A stretch of 62,137 bases of DNA from Pseudomonadota bacterium (GTDB lineage: Bacteria > Pseudomonadota > Gammaproteobacteria > JAKAQQ01), in contig DAHXNI010000083.1 in NCBI GenBank assembly GCA_027365475.1, positions 1-62,137 on the forward strand, in the 5' to 3' direction. The translations under genes and the position numbers were made by a program. The number at the start of each line of letters is the position of its first letter. Position 1 is the first letter of the stretch. The notes under the pieces are model-generated. The model was not told where the DNA came from and searched no databases. It worked only from the letters and a program-made list of their open reading frames with translations. Below, in pieces: positions 28,984 through 38,069 of the stretch.

Positions 28984-29217
28984 ATGACCCATCCCGTTTT
29001 CGGCCTTTGTAGGCTGGGCGCTGTGCTCACCGACTTCGACCTCGTTACGACCTGATGATCCCCCTCTTCCTCATCGGCCCTTTATCCGGTTGTCCCCAAC
29101 CAACATGGGACTCTGCCGGTCGCGTCTTTCGTGTCTATCCCAGAGCGTCTTTCGTTCACAATTTCCGTTCCGGACCCTCCGCGAACGAACAGAAGCTTGT
29201 GACATGCTCAGGCGATG

Positions 29218-29396
29218 CTGACGTTCCTCCGATAAACACCCCCGAACTGCACAAAAAGGTGGGGTGTGGCAAATCAAAGCCAAGGGTGAATCGGGGTCTG
29301 CTGATATGTAGGCCTGCACACGACGAATGATGAGCTGTACATTAAGGTAGGGTTGTTATACAAGGCAAAACCGCTTCGTGCGCGGAGGAACTTCAG
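29218..29396. mobile_element. 179-bp IS66-like/MITE-like element with 14-bp inverted ends
   Basis: The left end CTGACGTTCCTCCG (29218-29231) and the inverse of the right end CTGAAGTTCCTCCG (29383-29396) match at 13 of 14 bases. The left 115 bases are a second copy of the 5' end of the TnpC fragment at 26852, so this is an internally deleted relative of the same element. The right end abuts the parE stop codon (29398-29400). No matching target duplication was seen. Confidence 0.65.
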
Positions 29397-29397
29397 A

Positions 29398-31290
29398 TTA
29401 AAGCACGGTCGCGAAGCAGCCCTTCTCCTCGATCCACTCACGCCGGTCGGACGCACGGCGCCGGGCCAGCAGGAGATCCAGCACCGCTTCCGTCTCCCGA
29501 ACGTCGCTCCAGGTGAGGCGGATCAGCCGACGGGTCTCGGGTGCCATCGTGGTTTCACGGAGCTGGATGGGGTTCATTTCGCCCAGTCCCTTGAATCGGG
29601 TGACCTGGACCTTCTCTCGCCGCCCTTCTGCCTGCACACGATCCAGGATGCCCACTTTCTCCGCATCGTCCAATGCGTAAAAGATCGTCTGACCCACATC
29701 GATCCGGTAGAGCGGCGGCATCGCGACATACAGACGTCCCTGCCGGATGAGTTCAGGAAAGTGGCGGACAAAGAGTGCACAAAGGAGCGTTGCAATATGA
29801 GCACCGTCTGAATCCGCATCGGCCAGGATACAGATCCGGCCATAACGGAGACGGCTCAAATCCGGGGAACCCGGTTCGACGCCAACAGCGGTGGCGAGGT
29901 CTCGGATCTCGACCGACTGGAGGATCTCGGGCGCGTCCGACTCCCACGTGTTCAGGATTTTACCACGCAACGGCAAAACCGCCTGGAACAGCCGGTCCCG
30001 CGCCTGGCGAGCGGATCCACCCGCAGAATCCCCTTCCACCAGGAAAAGCTCCGTTTCCTCGAGATGGCCACCGGCACAGTCAGCCAGCTTGCCGGGCAGC
30101 GCGAGGCCCGCGGCAGGTTTCTTGCGCGCGATCTGTGTTTCCGTCCGCATGCGCTGGAGCGCATGATTCACGATCAGCTGGGCGATCGGCTCGCCGAGCT
30201 TGGGCGACTGGTGCAACCAGAGCGAAAAACCGTCTTTGGCCACCCCCGAGACGAATCCGGTCGCCTCGCGTGAGTTGAGCCGTTCCTTGAGCTGTCCCGA
30301 AAACTCGACTTCCCGCAGCTTGACCGACAGCACGTAGTTCAGGGAACGAAAGACGTCATCAGCCGTGAGTTTGACACCCCTCGATATGAGGTTGCGGTAG
30401 TCGCAGAACTCGCGTACCGCTTCGAGCAGCCCGGATCGCAAACCCGAAACGTGACTCCCGCCCTGTGGTGTCGGAATGAGATTGACGTAGCTCTCCGTGA
30501 GCCCGGATGGCGTCCCATCTGCCTGCCAGGCGAGGGCAAAGGTGGCCTCGGCACGCTCCGAGCGAAAATGTCCGACGAACGGTGGTTCGGGAATCCGGAC
30601 AGAAGCTGGCATGACTTCGCAAAGATAGGTCCCCAATCCCGCCTCATAGCGCCACTGCCAGGACTCTCCAGTCGATTCGTCCACAAGCGAGACCGCAAAA
30701 CCGGGCAGAAGCACCGCCTTGGCCCGGAGCACACGGATCAGGATCTCGCGCGAAAAGCGGGAATTCTCGAAGTAACCGGGATCGACCCAGAAACGGATTC
30801 GGGTTCCGCTCTCGCCGCGTGGCGTACGCCCGATCTGCGTGAGCGGGCTTTGGGGCGTGCCCGCCTCGAAGGCCATGTAATACTCCCCGCCACCCCGACG
30901 CACCCATACCTCGAGGCGACGCGACAGCGCATTCACGACCGAGACCCCAACACCATGGAGTCCGCCGGAAAACCGGTAGATCTTCTCGCCAAACTTGCTG
31001 CCGGCATGGAGAACCGTGAAAATCACCTCGACTCCGCTCCGTCCGAGTTCGGGATGAAGGTCGACGGGCATCCCGCGCCCGTCGTCGGCCACCGTGAGCG
31101 AGTGGTCCGCATGGAGCGTGACCGCGAGGCTCCGGGCATGACCGGCGAGCGCTTCATCCACGCTGTTGTCAATCACTTCCTGGGCGAGATGATCCGGAGC
31201 CGAGGTCTCCGTATACATCCCCGGCCTCCGGCGAACGGGGTCGAGCCCGGTCAGGACCTCAAGATCACGAGAGTCGTAGCGTTTCGTCAC
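29398..31290 (-). CDS. parE: DNA topoisomerase IV subunit B
   Basis: ATPase subunit of topoisomerase IV, which decatenates replicated chromosomes together with ParC (not in this window). At 630 residues it is the normal proteobacterial size. GHKL ATPase motifs are EVIDNSVDEALAGHA, VADDGRGMPVD and FSGGLHGVGVSVVNALS. The TOPRIM part has LVEGDSAGGSARQARDR and CILADADSDGAHI. The C-terminus carries TRFKGLGEMNPIQL. An IS-like inverted end lies immediately beyond the stop without damaging the gene. Confidence 0.96.
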   Translation of the reverse strand: MTKRYDSRDLEVLTGLDPVRRRPGMYTETSAPDHLAQEVIDNSVDEALAGHARSLAVTLHADHSLTVADDGRGMPVDLHPELGRSGVEVIFTVLHAGSKFGEKIYRFSGGLHGVGVSVVNALSRRLEVWVRRGGGEYYMAFEAGTPQSPLTQIGRTPRGESGTRIRFWVDPGYFENSRFSREILIRVLRAKAVLLPGFAVSLVDESTGESWQWRYEAGLGTYLCEVMPASVRIPEPPFVGHFRSERAEATFALAWQADGTPSGLTESYVNLIPTPQGGSHVSGLRSGLLEAVREFCDYRNLISRGVKLTADDVFRSLNYVLSVKLREVEFSGQLKERLNSREATGFVSGVAKDGFSLWLHQSPKLGEPIAQLIVNHALQRMRTETQIARKKPAAGLALPGKLADCAGGHLEETELFLVEGDSAGGSARQARDRLFQAVLPLRGKILNTWESDAPEILQSVEIRDLATAVGVEPGSPDLSRLRYGRICILADADSDGAHIATLLCALFVRHFPELIRQGRLYVAMPPLYRIDVGQTIFYALDDAEKVGILDRVQAEGRREKVQVTRFKGLGEMNPIQLRETTMAPETRRLIRLTWSDVRETEAVLDLLLARRRASDRREWIEEKGCFATVL

Positions 31291-31362
31291 GGGTGCGGCG
31301 TACAGGAAACTAGACCGGATCGGATTGTAACAGGCCGAGCGGCCGCTTCGCGTCCGGACCGA

Positions 31363-31956
31363 TCAGCGCGCCGGATCGAGGTCGGCCCGCAGTGACTCAG
31401 CTATCTCGTCCGGAAGCGGATCCACGGTCACCGCATAGCGACGATCTTCGATCCCGATGGCGAGCGGAGCGCCAGAAAGCGCCTGGCGCCAGTCACGGTC
31501 GCCGAGCTCAAACCGGAGAAAATGGACCGCCGCGGTCTTCTCCGGTGTGGAACGGTCGAGGTCCTCGTCGGCAATGCCGGAAAGGCGCATACCGGATCCA
31601 ACCCGCATCCAGAAGCAATCCTCAATCCCGACCAATCGCCGGAGTGCTTCCACCCGCTCATCCGGGGATTCATATTCGATGAGAAGCGTGGCTTTCCAGT
31701 TCTGTCCATCCGGAATGAGGGGGTTGTACGCGTCAAGCTCGGCTCTGACCGCGTCGGGTTCGAAAATGCGTTCGATCCTAAGCATTTCCTGAATCTGGTA
31801 CTGGACGGTGAGCCGGTCTTCGAAGAGAAGGGTCATATGCTCGCCCAAAGGCAGCCTGCGGGTCTTCTTGTGAGCGATGACCCGGTTCTTAAACTCCTCA
31901 CGCATCTGCGCGTAGACTTCGAGCGGATAGAGATCACTGACACGGAGGGGTTGCAT
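31363..31956 (-). CDS. DUF3501 family protein
   Basis: 197-residue cytoplasmic protein of the DUF3501 family, recognised from RVSDLYPLEVYAQMREEFKN at the start, HKKTRRLPLGEHMTLLFEDR, and ERVEALRRLVGIEDCFWMRV. Function is unknown. Its start overlaps the stop of the Fe-S protein gene by one base (TGATG), and a rubrerythrin gene precedes that. The same trio recurs in other proteobacteria, which suggests a shared role in peroxide or iron handling; this is inference. Confidence 0.8.
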   Translation of the reverse strand: MQPLRVSDLYPLEVYAQMREEFKNRVIAHKKTRRLPLGEHMTLLFEDRLTVQYQIQEMLRIERIFEPDAVRAELDAYNPLIPDGQNWKATLLIEYESPDERVEALRRLVGIEDCFWMRVGSGMRLSGIADEDLDRSTPEKTAAVHFLRFELGDRDWRQALSGAPLAIGIEDRRYAVTVDPLPDEIAESLRADLDPAR

Positions 31957-33317
31957 CAGAGCGGATCCGTGAGGCCATAAGCCAGGCGCAAGAGTGCCAG
32001 GGGATGCTCCGGAGCAGGCGCGTTCGGGCCGAGACCCTGACGAATCTGATCCTGGGCCATAGGACAGTCGCTGGTGTAATGATCAGCCTGCGCTTCTGTC
32101 ACACGCCGGAATACGGGGCGGCCAATTTTCATGGAGTGATCGTGCGTCTCACGACGAATGGCATAGGTGCCATCATGTCCCGAGCAGCGTTCGATGACCT
32201 CGAGTTGCGTTCCCGGCACGAGCGCCAGGATGTCACGCGTGCGCAATCCCAGATTCTGGACACGCAGGTGGCAGGGGACATGATAGGCCACGCGCCCGAG
32301 CGCGTGGGCAAAGTCGGTCCGGAGATGTCCTGCTTGATGTCTCCGTGCGAGATAGTCGAATGGATCAAAAAATGCACGCGCCACCGTCTGTACGTCCGGA
32401 TCGTCCGGATAAAGTAGCGGCAGTTCTTTTTTGAACATCAAAACACAGGAAGGGATAGGCGCGGTGAGATCAAACCCGGCTGCGACCGCCGCACAGAGGA
32501 TCGGAATGTTTTTTCGGCGCAGTTCATCGATGGAATCGAGATCACCGATTTCAAGCTTGGGCATCCCGCAGCACACATCCCCATCGATCAATGTCACGGG
32601 AATCCCATTGTGCTCAAAAACGGCAACGAGATCGAGCCCGATCTCGGGCTTGAGGTGACGCCCGTAACAAGTCCCGAAAAGGGCAATCTGCCCACGCGTA
32701 TCGGCGGTAGCCGCCACCGGGAGCTCCGAGCGATGACGTTTCATCCGCGCCTGGAGGGAAGAAGGCGAGAAAGGCGGCAGTGTGGCTTCCGCGTGAATAC
32801 CCGTCCATCCTTCGGTGAACCGCCTGAAAGAAGGGCTCCGGTTGAGTCGATTCACGGTCTGGGCCACAATCGGAATGCCGAGAAAACGCCCAACCGTATC
32901 CGTTGCGGTCAGGAGCCGATCCCGACGCGGCACTTCTCCATTGCGAAAACGCAAAGCCTTGGCCCGCAGCATGAGATGGGGGAAATCGAGATTAAACGGG
33001 TGCGGCGGAACATACGGACATTTGGTCATGAAGCAGAGATCGCAGAGATAACACTCGGCGACCACCTGGTCCATCTCTGTTCGTGTCAAGGCACTGGCCT
33101 CTCCGGTCGCGCTCGCATCAAGCGTATCGAACAGTGTCGGGAAGGCTTCGCAAAGACTGAAGCAGCGTCGGCAACCCTGACAGATCTCGAATGTGCGCAC
33201 GAGTTCCTTCTCAAGCGCACGAGCATCGAAAAAACCGGGCTCTCGAAAAGCGAGCGGTTGTCTTTGGGGTACCTCAAGGCCGCCCTCCCGAGTTGGAGCG
33301 CGAGTCTCATCCGTCAC
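31956..33317 (-). CDS. Two-cluster Fe-S oxidoreductase (GlpC/HdrD-like)
   Basis: 453 residues with two ferredoxin-type cluster motifs near the N-terminus, CQGCRRCFSLC and CYLCDLCFMTKCPYVPPHP. A later cysteine-rich half has CCGMPKLE, YHVPCHLRVQNLG and CSGHDGTYAI, resembling the CCG-type motifs of GlpC and heterodisulfide reductase subunits. It probably passes electrons to or from a partner; rubrerythrin upstream and DUF3501 downstream are the obvious candidates. No membrane segment is seen. Confidence 0.85.
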   Translation of the reverse strand: MTDETRAPTREGGLEVPQRQPLAFREPGFFDARALEKELVRTFEICQGCRRCFSLCEAFPTLFDTLDASATGEASALTRTEMDQVVAECYLCDLCFMTKCPYVPPHPFNLDFPHLMLRAKALRFRNGEVPRRDRLLTATDTVGRFLGIPIVAQTVNRLNRSPSFRRFTEGWTGIHAEATLPPFSPSSLQARMKRHRSELPVAATADTRGQIALFGTCYGRHLKPEIGLDLVAVFEHNGIPVTLIDGDVCCGMPKLEIGDLDSIDELRRKNIPILCAAVAAGFDLTAPIPSCVLMFKKELPLLYPDDPDVQTVARAFFDPFDYLARRHQAGHLRTDFAHALGRVAYHVPCHLRVQNLGLRTRDILALVPGTQLEVIERCSGHDGTYAIRRETHDHSMKIGRPVFRRVTEAQADHYTSDCPMAQDQIRQGLGPNAPAPEHPLALLRLAYGLTDPL

Positions 33318-33382
33318 GGCACACCCTCTTTTGTGTGTGTGTGTCCTTCATCGACCGGAATCCTGTTCCGGTCACCAGAACA

Positions 33383-33805
33383 CTACTTGCCCAACGTTTC
33401 GAGCGCCTTCTGAAAACGGTTGGCATGCGACCGTTCGGCCTTGGCCAGGGTCTCGAACCAGTCGGCAATCTCATCAAACCCCTCCGCCCGTGCGGCCTTC
33501 ACCATGCCCGGGTACATGTCGGTATATTCATGGGTTTCGCCGGCTACAGCCGAGCGGAGATTGTCCGCCGTGGCTCCGATCGGCAGGTCGGTCACGGGGT
33601 CACCCACCGCCTCAAGAAACTCGAGATGGCCGTGCGCATGACCGGTTTCCCCTTCTGCAGTCGAGCGGAATACAGCCGAGACGTCGTTGTAACCCTCGAC
33701 GTCCGCCTTGCTTGCAAAATAGAGATAGCGCCGATTCGCCTGCGACTCGCCTGCAAAGGCGTATTTCAGGTTATCGTGCGTTTTCGTGCCTTTCAGTTTC
33801 TGCAT
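33383..33805 (-). CDS. Rubrerythrin (diiron domain only)
   Basis: 140-residue ferritin-like protein started at 33805 (MQKLKGTKTHDNL), because GGAGG lies 6 bases upstream of this ATG. Diiron ligands are visible in AFAGESQANRRYLYF, AEGETGHAHGHLEFL, AVAGETHEYTDMYPG and LAKAERSHANRFQKAL. The C-terminal rubredoxin domain of classical rubrerythrin is absent, so electrons must come from another protein, possibly the adjacent Fe-S protein. Likely acts in peroxide reduction. Confidence 0.9.
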   Translation of the reverse strand: MQKLKGTKTHDNLKYAFAGESQANRRYLYFASKADVEGYNDVSAVFRSTAEGETGHAHGHLEFLEAVGDPVTDLPIGATADNLRSAVAGETHEYTDMYPGMVKAARAEGFDEIADWFETLAKAERSHANRFQKALETLGK

Positions 33806-33861
33806 GTTCATCCTCCGACGGTTCAGAACATCAGGGATCAAAGTCCCGTTTGCATATTGTT

Positions 33862-33891
33862 ATTTTACGCCATTCCACTTGGGGCCGACAA
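33862..33891 (-). promoter_or_regulatory. Candidate sigma70 promoter of the rubrerythrin operon
   Basis: On the minus strand TTGTCG (33886-33891) and TAAAAT (33862-33867) are 18 bases apart, about 57 bases upstream of the rubrerythrin start. Reasonable match, not tested. Confidence 0.4.
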
Positions 33892-33971
33892 GCGTCACCA
33901 CGTCTTTCTTATGGGTTGAATCCGCTGGATGCACCTGGGTTTTAGACCCAAAGCGTCGGCACCAGTTGAAG

Positions 33972-34000
33972 ATGACATCGCATCTCGTGCACCCTATACT
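33972..34000 (+). promoter_or_regulatory. Sigma70-like promoter of xseB-ispA-dxs
   Basis: ATGACA (33972-33977) and TATACT (33995-34000) with a 17-base spacer; five of six consensus bases in each box. The xseB start lies about 70 bases downstream of the predicted start site. Confidence 0.6.
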
Positions 34001-34078
34001 GTGCCTGCTTCAAAAAGACCTCCGGGCCGCCGATTCACCCATGCCCCTGCATGAGCCCGAGGCAAGAGGACGAAAACC

Positions 34079-34363
34079 ATGCCCCGATCCGCCCCGCCAA
34101 CCCGCCCAACTGCTCCACCCGCTCAACCAGCGAGTTTTGAAACATTTGAACAAGCATTGGGCCGCCTCGAGGAAATCATCCGCCGGCTCGAAGGTGGAAA
34201 CCTGAGCCTCGACGAATCGATCCAGTGTTTTACAGAAGGCATGAAATTGCATGCTTTCTGCGAACAGGCGCTCAAACAGGCACGTCAGAAAATCGACGTC
34301 TTGTTGCGCGAGTCCGGCCAGATCGTGCCATGGGAGGACGGGCAGCCCCCGGATGGATCGTGA
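34079..34363 (+). CDS. xseB: Exodeoxyribonuclease VII small subunit
   Basis: 94-residue small subunit of ExoVII. The coiled-coil core reads FEQALGRLEEIIRRLEGGNL and SLDESIQCFTEGMKL. The N-terminal 18 residues are Pro/Ala-rich and probably disordered. The stop overlaps the GTG start of ispA (GTGA), the common gammaproteobacterial arrangement xseB-ispA-dxs. Confidence 0.93.
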   Translation: MPRSAPPTRPTAPPAQPASFETFEQALGRLEEIIRRLEGGNLSLDESIQCFTEGMKLHAFCEQALKQARQKIDVLLRESGQIVPWEDGQPPDGS

Positions 34364-35232
34364 ACGCTGCTTTCAACCTGGACACCCGCATTGAAGCGGT
34401 CCTGGATCGTTTTTTACCGGATCCTGCGCAGCCGCCACAAACGCTTCACCGCGCGATGCGCTATTCCGTATTGGGTGGCGGCAAACGCTACCGGCCACGA
34501 CTGGTCTATGCCACGGGCTGTCTCTTGGGCCTGCCCCAGACACTGCTGGATTACCCTGCAGCCGCCGTCGAGCTGATCCATGCCTATTCGCTGATTCATG
34601 ATGATCTCCCGGCCATGGATGACGATGATGAACGCCGCGGGAAACCGAGTTGCCATCGGGCTTACAACGAAGCCACTGCCATTCTGGCCGGCGATGCATT
34701 GCAAACTCTTGCCTTTGAAGTGATGGCTTCGATCCCACGCGATGGCTGCCATCCGGAGTCAATACTCCGCGCTGTCCATGCATTGGCCGAGGCCAGCGGT
34801 ACACAAGGCCTCGTAGGCGGACAGCAACTGGATCTCGAGGCGGTATCCCGCCCCCTCGAACTGGTGGAACTGACCGAGATGCATTTGCGCAAAACCGGTG
34901 CCTTGATCCGGGCATCGATCCTCATTCCGGTCCTGCTCGCACCTGACCCCGGTGAAGTACCGATCCAGCATCTCACCCGCCTCTCTCGGGACCTCGGCCT
35001 GGCCTTCCAGATCCGGGACGATATCCTGGATGCAACCGCAGACGCGGGCACCCTGGGCCGGAAGCCGGGTGGCGATGCGAGTCACCACCGCGCCACCTTC
35101 GTCACCCTCCTCGGCCTCGAAGAGGCACGCAACCGCCTGGCACACTCAATCGCACAATGTCGCGAGGCGCTCTCTATTTTCGGACCTGAGGCCCACCCTC
35201 TCCGCGCGTTGGTCGATGACCGGGCGGAGTGA
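34360..35232 (+). CDS. ispA: Farnesyl diphosphate (polyprenyl) synthase
   Basis: Condenses IPP with DMAPP and GPP to farnesyl diphosphate. I start it at GTG 34360, which overlaps the xseB stop by 4 bases and gives 290 residues. The first Asp-rich motif is DDLPAMDDDDERRGKPSCH, the second FQIRDDILDATAD; GGGKRYRPRLVYA supplies the substrate-binding basic residues. It works with Dxs, the next gene, in the MEP isoprenoid pathway. Confidence 0.94.
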   Translation: MNAAFNLDTRIEAVLDRFLPDPAQPPQTLHRAMRYSVLGGGKRYRPRLVYATGCLLGLPQTLLDYPAAAVELIHAYSLIHDDLPAMDDDDERRGKPSCHRAYNEATAILAGDALQTLAFEVMASIPRDGCHPESILRAVHALAEASGTQGLVGGQQLDLEAVSRPLELVELTEMHLRKTGALIRASILIPVLLAPDPGEVPIQHLTRLSRDLGLAFQIRDDILDATADAGTLGRKPGGDASHHRATFVTLLGLEEARNRLAHSIAQCREALSIFGPEAHPLRALVDDRAE

Positions 35233-35341
35233 TGCTCAAAAGCCCCCCTCTCCCAATCCGGATGGGGCTTGAGGACTTCCGATTTTCGGCAGACAGGATC
35301 GAGACTCATCCTATAATTGAAGTTTGCGGGCCTGTGCAGAC

Positions 35342-37168
35342 ATGAACGCCAGCTATCCCCTACTGTCCCGTATTGACGATCCGCGGGATCTTCGTGCCCT
35401 ACCCCCCAACGAACTGCCGGAGCTGGCCCAGGAGACCCGGGCGTTTTTGATCGAGACAGTCAGTGGAATCGGCGGCCATTTTGCAGCCGGACTCGGTGTC
35501 GTCGAACTCACTCTCGCGCTTCATTATGTTTACGACACACCCCGCGACCTCCTCGTCTGGGATGTGGGGCACCAAGCGTATCCTCACAAGATCCTCACCG
35601 GACGGCGGGATCTTTTGAGGACCATCCGCCAGAGCGGCGGCCTGGCCCCCTTCCCTGTCCGGCAGGAGAGCCCCTACGACAGCTTCGGAGTCGGGCATGC
35701 CGGAACCGCGGTCGGTGCCGCACTGGGCTTTGCCCTGGCCCACCGCAACCGGCCATCTGCACCTAAAGTGGTCGCCGTGATCGGGGATGGCGGACTGACC
35801 GCAGGCATGGCGTTTGAAGCCCTGAACCACGCAGGCGCGGAAGCGGTTGACCTGCTCGTCATACTGAACGACAACGAGATGTCCATCTCCAAAAATGTGG
35901 GAGCGCTCTCAACCTATTCGAATCAGTTGCTATCAGGCCGAGCGGGCGAAGCGGAGCGGAAGCCGCTTTTCCCGCGCGCACTTTTCGAGGCGTTGGGATT
36001 CACCTACGAAGGGCCGATCGACGGCCATGATCTCAAAACCCTCCTGGAAACCCTTTCCAGGCTCAAAATGCAACCGGGTCCGCAATTCCTCCATGTCGTC
36101 ACGCGCAAGGGCAAAGGGTTTCCTCCAGCTGAAGCCGATCCTGTCACCTGGCACGGCCCGACCCCGTTTGATGCCGGAGCAGGAACCATCCATACCGTTC
36201 CAACGCCCACGCCCACCTATTCGGAAGTTTTCGGGCAATGGATCATCGAGGCCGCTTTGCGCGACAGACGGGTTGTGGCGATCACCCCCGCCATGCGCGA
36301 GGGTTCCGGGCTGGCAGGGTTCGCCAAGCGCTTCCCGGACCGCTATCACGATGTCGGAATCGCCGAGCAGCATGCAGTTACCCTAGCAGCAGGTCTTGCC
36401 GCCCAAGGGCTTCGGCCTGTGGTGGCCATCTATTCGACATTCCTCCAGCGCGCCTATGACCAGTTGATCCATGATGTGGCACTCCAACGCCTTCCGGTCC
36501 TTTTTGCGATCGACCGTGCCGGTATCGTGGGCGGAGATGGAGCCACCCACCAGGGTAGCTACGACATCGGCTTTCTGCGCTGCATTCCCCACATGACCGT
36601 GATGACTCCCTCAAACGAAGTCGAATGCTGGGCACTGCTTGAAACCGGACTCACCCTGGATGGTCCCGGAGCCGTGCGGTATCCGCGCGGCCGCGCCCCC
36701 GGGGCATCCTATGTTCCCCGTCCATCACCGGTTCCAATCGGCCGGGCGGTGGTGCGCCATCGGGGGAAACGGCTGGCTTTGCTTGCCTTTGGCCCCTTCG
36801 TTCCAGTACTCGAAGCCGCTGCGCGGAACCTGGACTGCACTACGGTGGATATGCGTTTCGTGAAGCCACTCGATGAGTGCTTGCTCGAAGAGCTGGCGCA
36901 AACCCATACTCACCTCGTCACCCTGGAGGATCACTGCATTCAAGGAGGAGCAGGGAGTGCGGTTCTTGAATCCCTCGCCCGGTCGGGACTCAGAACATCG
37001 GTGACCACCATGGGATTGCCAGACCGCTTCATCGCACATGGCGAACGCAGCCAAATACTCGCGGAAGTTGAGCTCGACGCAGACGGGGTATTGGCTCGCC
37101 TGAGCCATCTTCTCAACCAACCGGATCGTTCACCTCATCCCACCCAAACCAAACGAGCCTGCCCTTGA
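35342..37168 (+). CDS. dxs: 1-deoxy-D-xylulose-5-phosphate synthase
   Basis: Thiamine-diphosphate enzyme joining pyruvate and glyceraldehyde-3-phosphate, the first step of the MEP pathway. The ATG at 35342 (MNASYPLLSRIDDPRD) gives 608 residues, normal length. Motifs are the ThDP-binding GDGGLTAGMAFEALNHAG through LNDNEMSIS, the catalytic Glu in VGIAEQHAVTLAAGLA, and IDRAGIVGGDGATHQG. It lies 109 bases after ispA in the same direction. Confidence 0.96.
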   Translation: MNASYPLLSRIDDPRDLRALPPNELPELAQETRAFLIETVSGIGGHFAAGLGVVELTLALHYVYDTPRDLLVWDVGHQAYPHKILTGRRDLLRTIRQSGGLAPFPVRQESPYDSFGVGHAGTAVGAALGFALAHRNRPSAPKVVAVIGDGGLTAGMAFEALNHAGAEAVDLLVILNDNEMSISKNVGALSTYSNQLLSGRAGEAERKPLFPRALFEALGFTYEGPIDGHDLKTLLETLSRLKMQPGPQFLHVVTRKGKGFPPAEADPVTWHGPTPFDAGAGTIHTVPTPTPTYSEVFGQWIIEAALRDRRVVAITPAMREGSGLAGFAKRFPDRYHDVGIAEQHAVTLAAGLAAQGLRPVVAIYSTFLQRAYDQLIHDVALQRLPVLFAIDRAGIVGGDGATHQGSYDIGFLRCIPHMTVMTPSNEVECWALLETGLTLDGPGAVRYPRGRAPGASYVPRPSPVPIGRAVVRHRGKRLALLAFGPFVPVLEAAARNLDCTTVDMRFVKPLDECLLEELAQTHTHLVTLEDHCIQGGAGSAVLESLARSGLRTSVTTMGLPDRFIAHGERSQILAEVELDADGVLARLSHLLNQPDRSPHPTQTKRACP

Positions 37169-37211
37169 CCGCCTCCCCGACTGCCATCGGGGCCTGACCC
37201 GAGAGCCAACC

Positions 37212-38069
37212 ATGCACCCTGAATCCCGACCCTTAACCCCTGCCCACGCGGCCCAGATGGATCTCACCGATGTGCAATCCACTCCGGATTCGCGGGGACT
37301 CGCCATCGATCAGGTGGGCATAAAACGGCTCCTCCTGCCCGTTCGGGTTCCAGAACGCTCGGGTCAACTCCAGTCCAGTCTCGGAACCTTTTCGCTGACC
37401 GTTGCACTTGATTCGCACACCAAAGGTATCCACATGTCCCGCCTGGTCGAGATCGCCCTGGCGCTCGCGCCCGAACTCACGCTTGCGCGTCTCCTGGAGG
37501 CACTGGATACGATGTGTGATCGCGAGAGTTCACCGCACTCGATGCTGGAGGTCTCTTTCCCGTTTTTTCGAATCAAGAAATCGCCCATGAGCGGAGAGGA
37601 AAGCCCGCTCGACTACACGGTTACCTGGTGGGGCGAACGCTCTCAAGGACGCGTCCAGTGGACCTGGACACTCGGCGTTCCGGTCACCACCCTGTGTCCG
37701 TGTTCACGCGAAATCTCTCTCTATGGCGCCCACAACCAGCGTGCCCAGGTCACTTTGGTGCTTGCTCCAAAGATTCCTTTGGATATAGAAGCCGGCCTTG
37801 ATATCGTCGAAGCGCAGGCCTCGGCAGAACTTTATGCGCTGCTCAAGCGATCGGACGAGAAATGGGTTACGGAACGGGCCTTTGAGCGTCCGCGATTCGT
37901 CGAAGACCTGGTCCGAGATATTGCCCGTTCCCTCGCCTCTGACCCGCGCCTCATCCGGTTCAGCGTAGAGGTTGAAAATCTCGAATCGATCCATCATCAC
38001 TCCGCTTATGCCCGCCTGTCTCTTTCCGGATCAAGCCAGGGAGATCCGGGGACATCTGCACGCTCCTGA
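37212..38069 (+). CDS. folE2: GTP cyclohydrolase FolE2 (type IB)
   Basis: Converts GTP to 7,8-dihydroneopterin triphosphate, the entry step of folate and queuosine synthesis. At 285 residues it has the family's Cys motif in PVTTLCPCSREIS, together with HTKGIHMSRLVE, and NLESIHHHSAYARL near the end. FolE2 can use metals other than zinc and in many bacteria replaces FolE under zinc limitation. No Zur-like operator was obvious here. It follows dxs by 43 bases. Confidence 0.93.
   Translation: MHPESRPLTPAHAAQMDLTDVQSTPDSRGLAIDQVGIKRLLLPVRVPERSGQLQSSLGTFSLTVALDSHTKGIHMSRLVEIALALAPELTLARLLEALDTMCDRESSPHSMLEVSFPFFRIKKSPMSGEESPLDYTVTWWGERSQGRVQWTWTLGVPVTTLCPCSREISLYGAHNQRAQVTLVLAPKIPLDIEAGLDIVEAQASAELYALLKRSDEKWVTERAFERPRFVEDLVRDIARSLASDPRLIRFSVEVENLESIHHHSAYARLSLSGSSQGDPGTSARS

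Noticed and set aside
29055-29330. 91-codon plus-strand frame before parE's 3' end
   Set aside because: Its second half is the IS66-like repeat and the first half has no motif; treated as remnant sequence.
33330-33345. GT dinucleotide run between rubrerythrin and the Fe-S gene
   Set aside because: Short simple repeat of about six units in a 65-base gap; no evidence of phase variation since it lies outside a reading frame.
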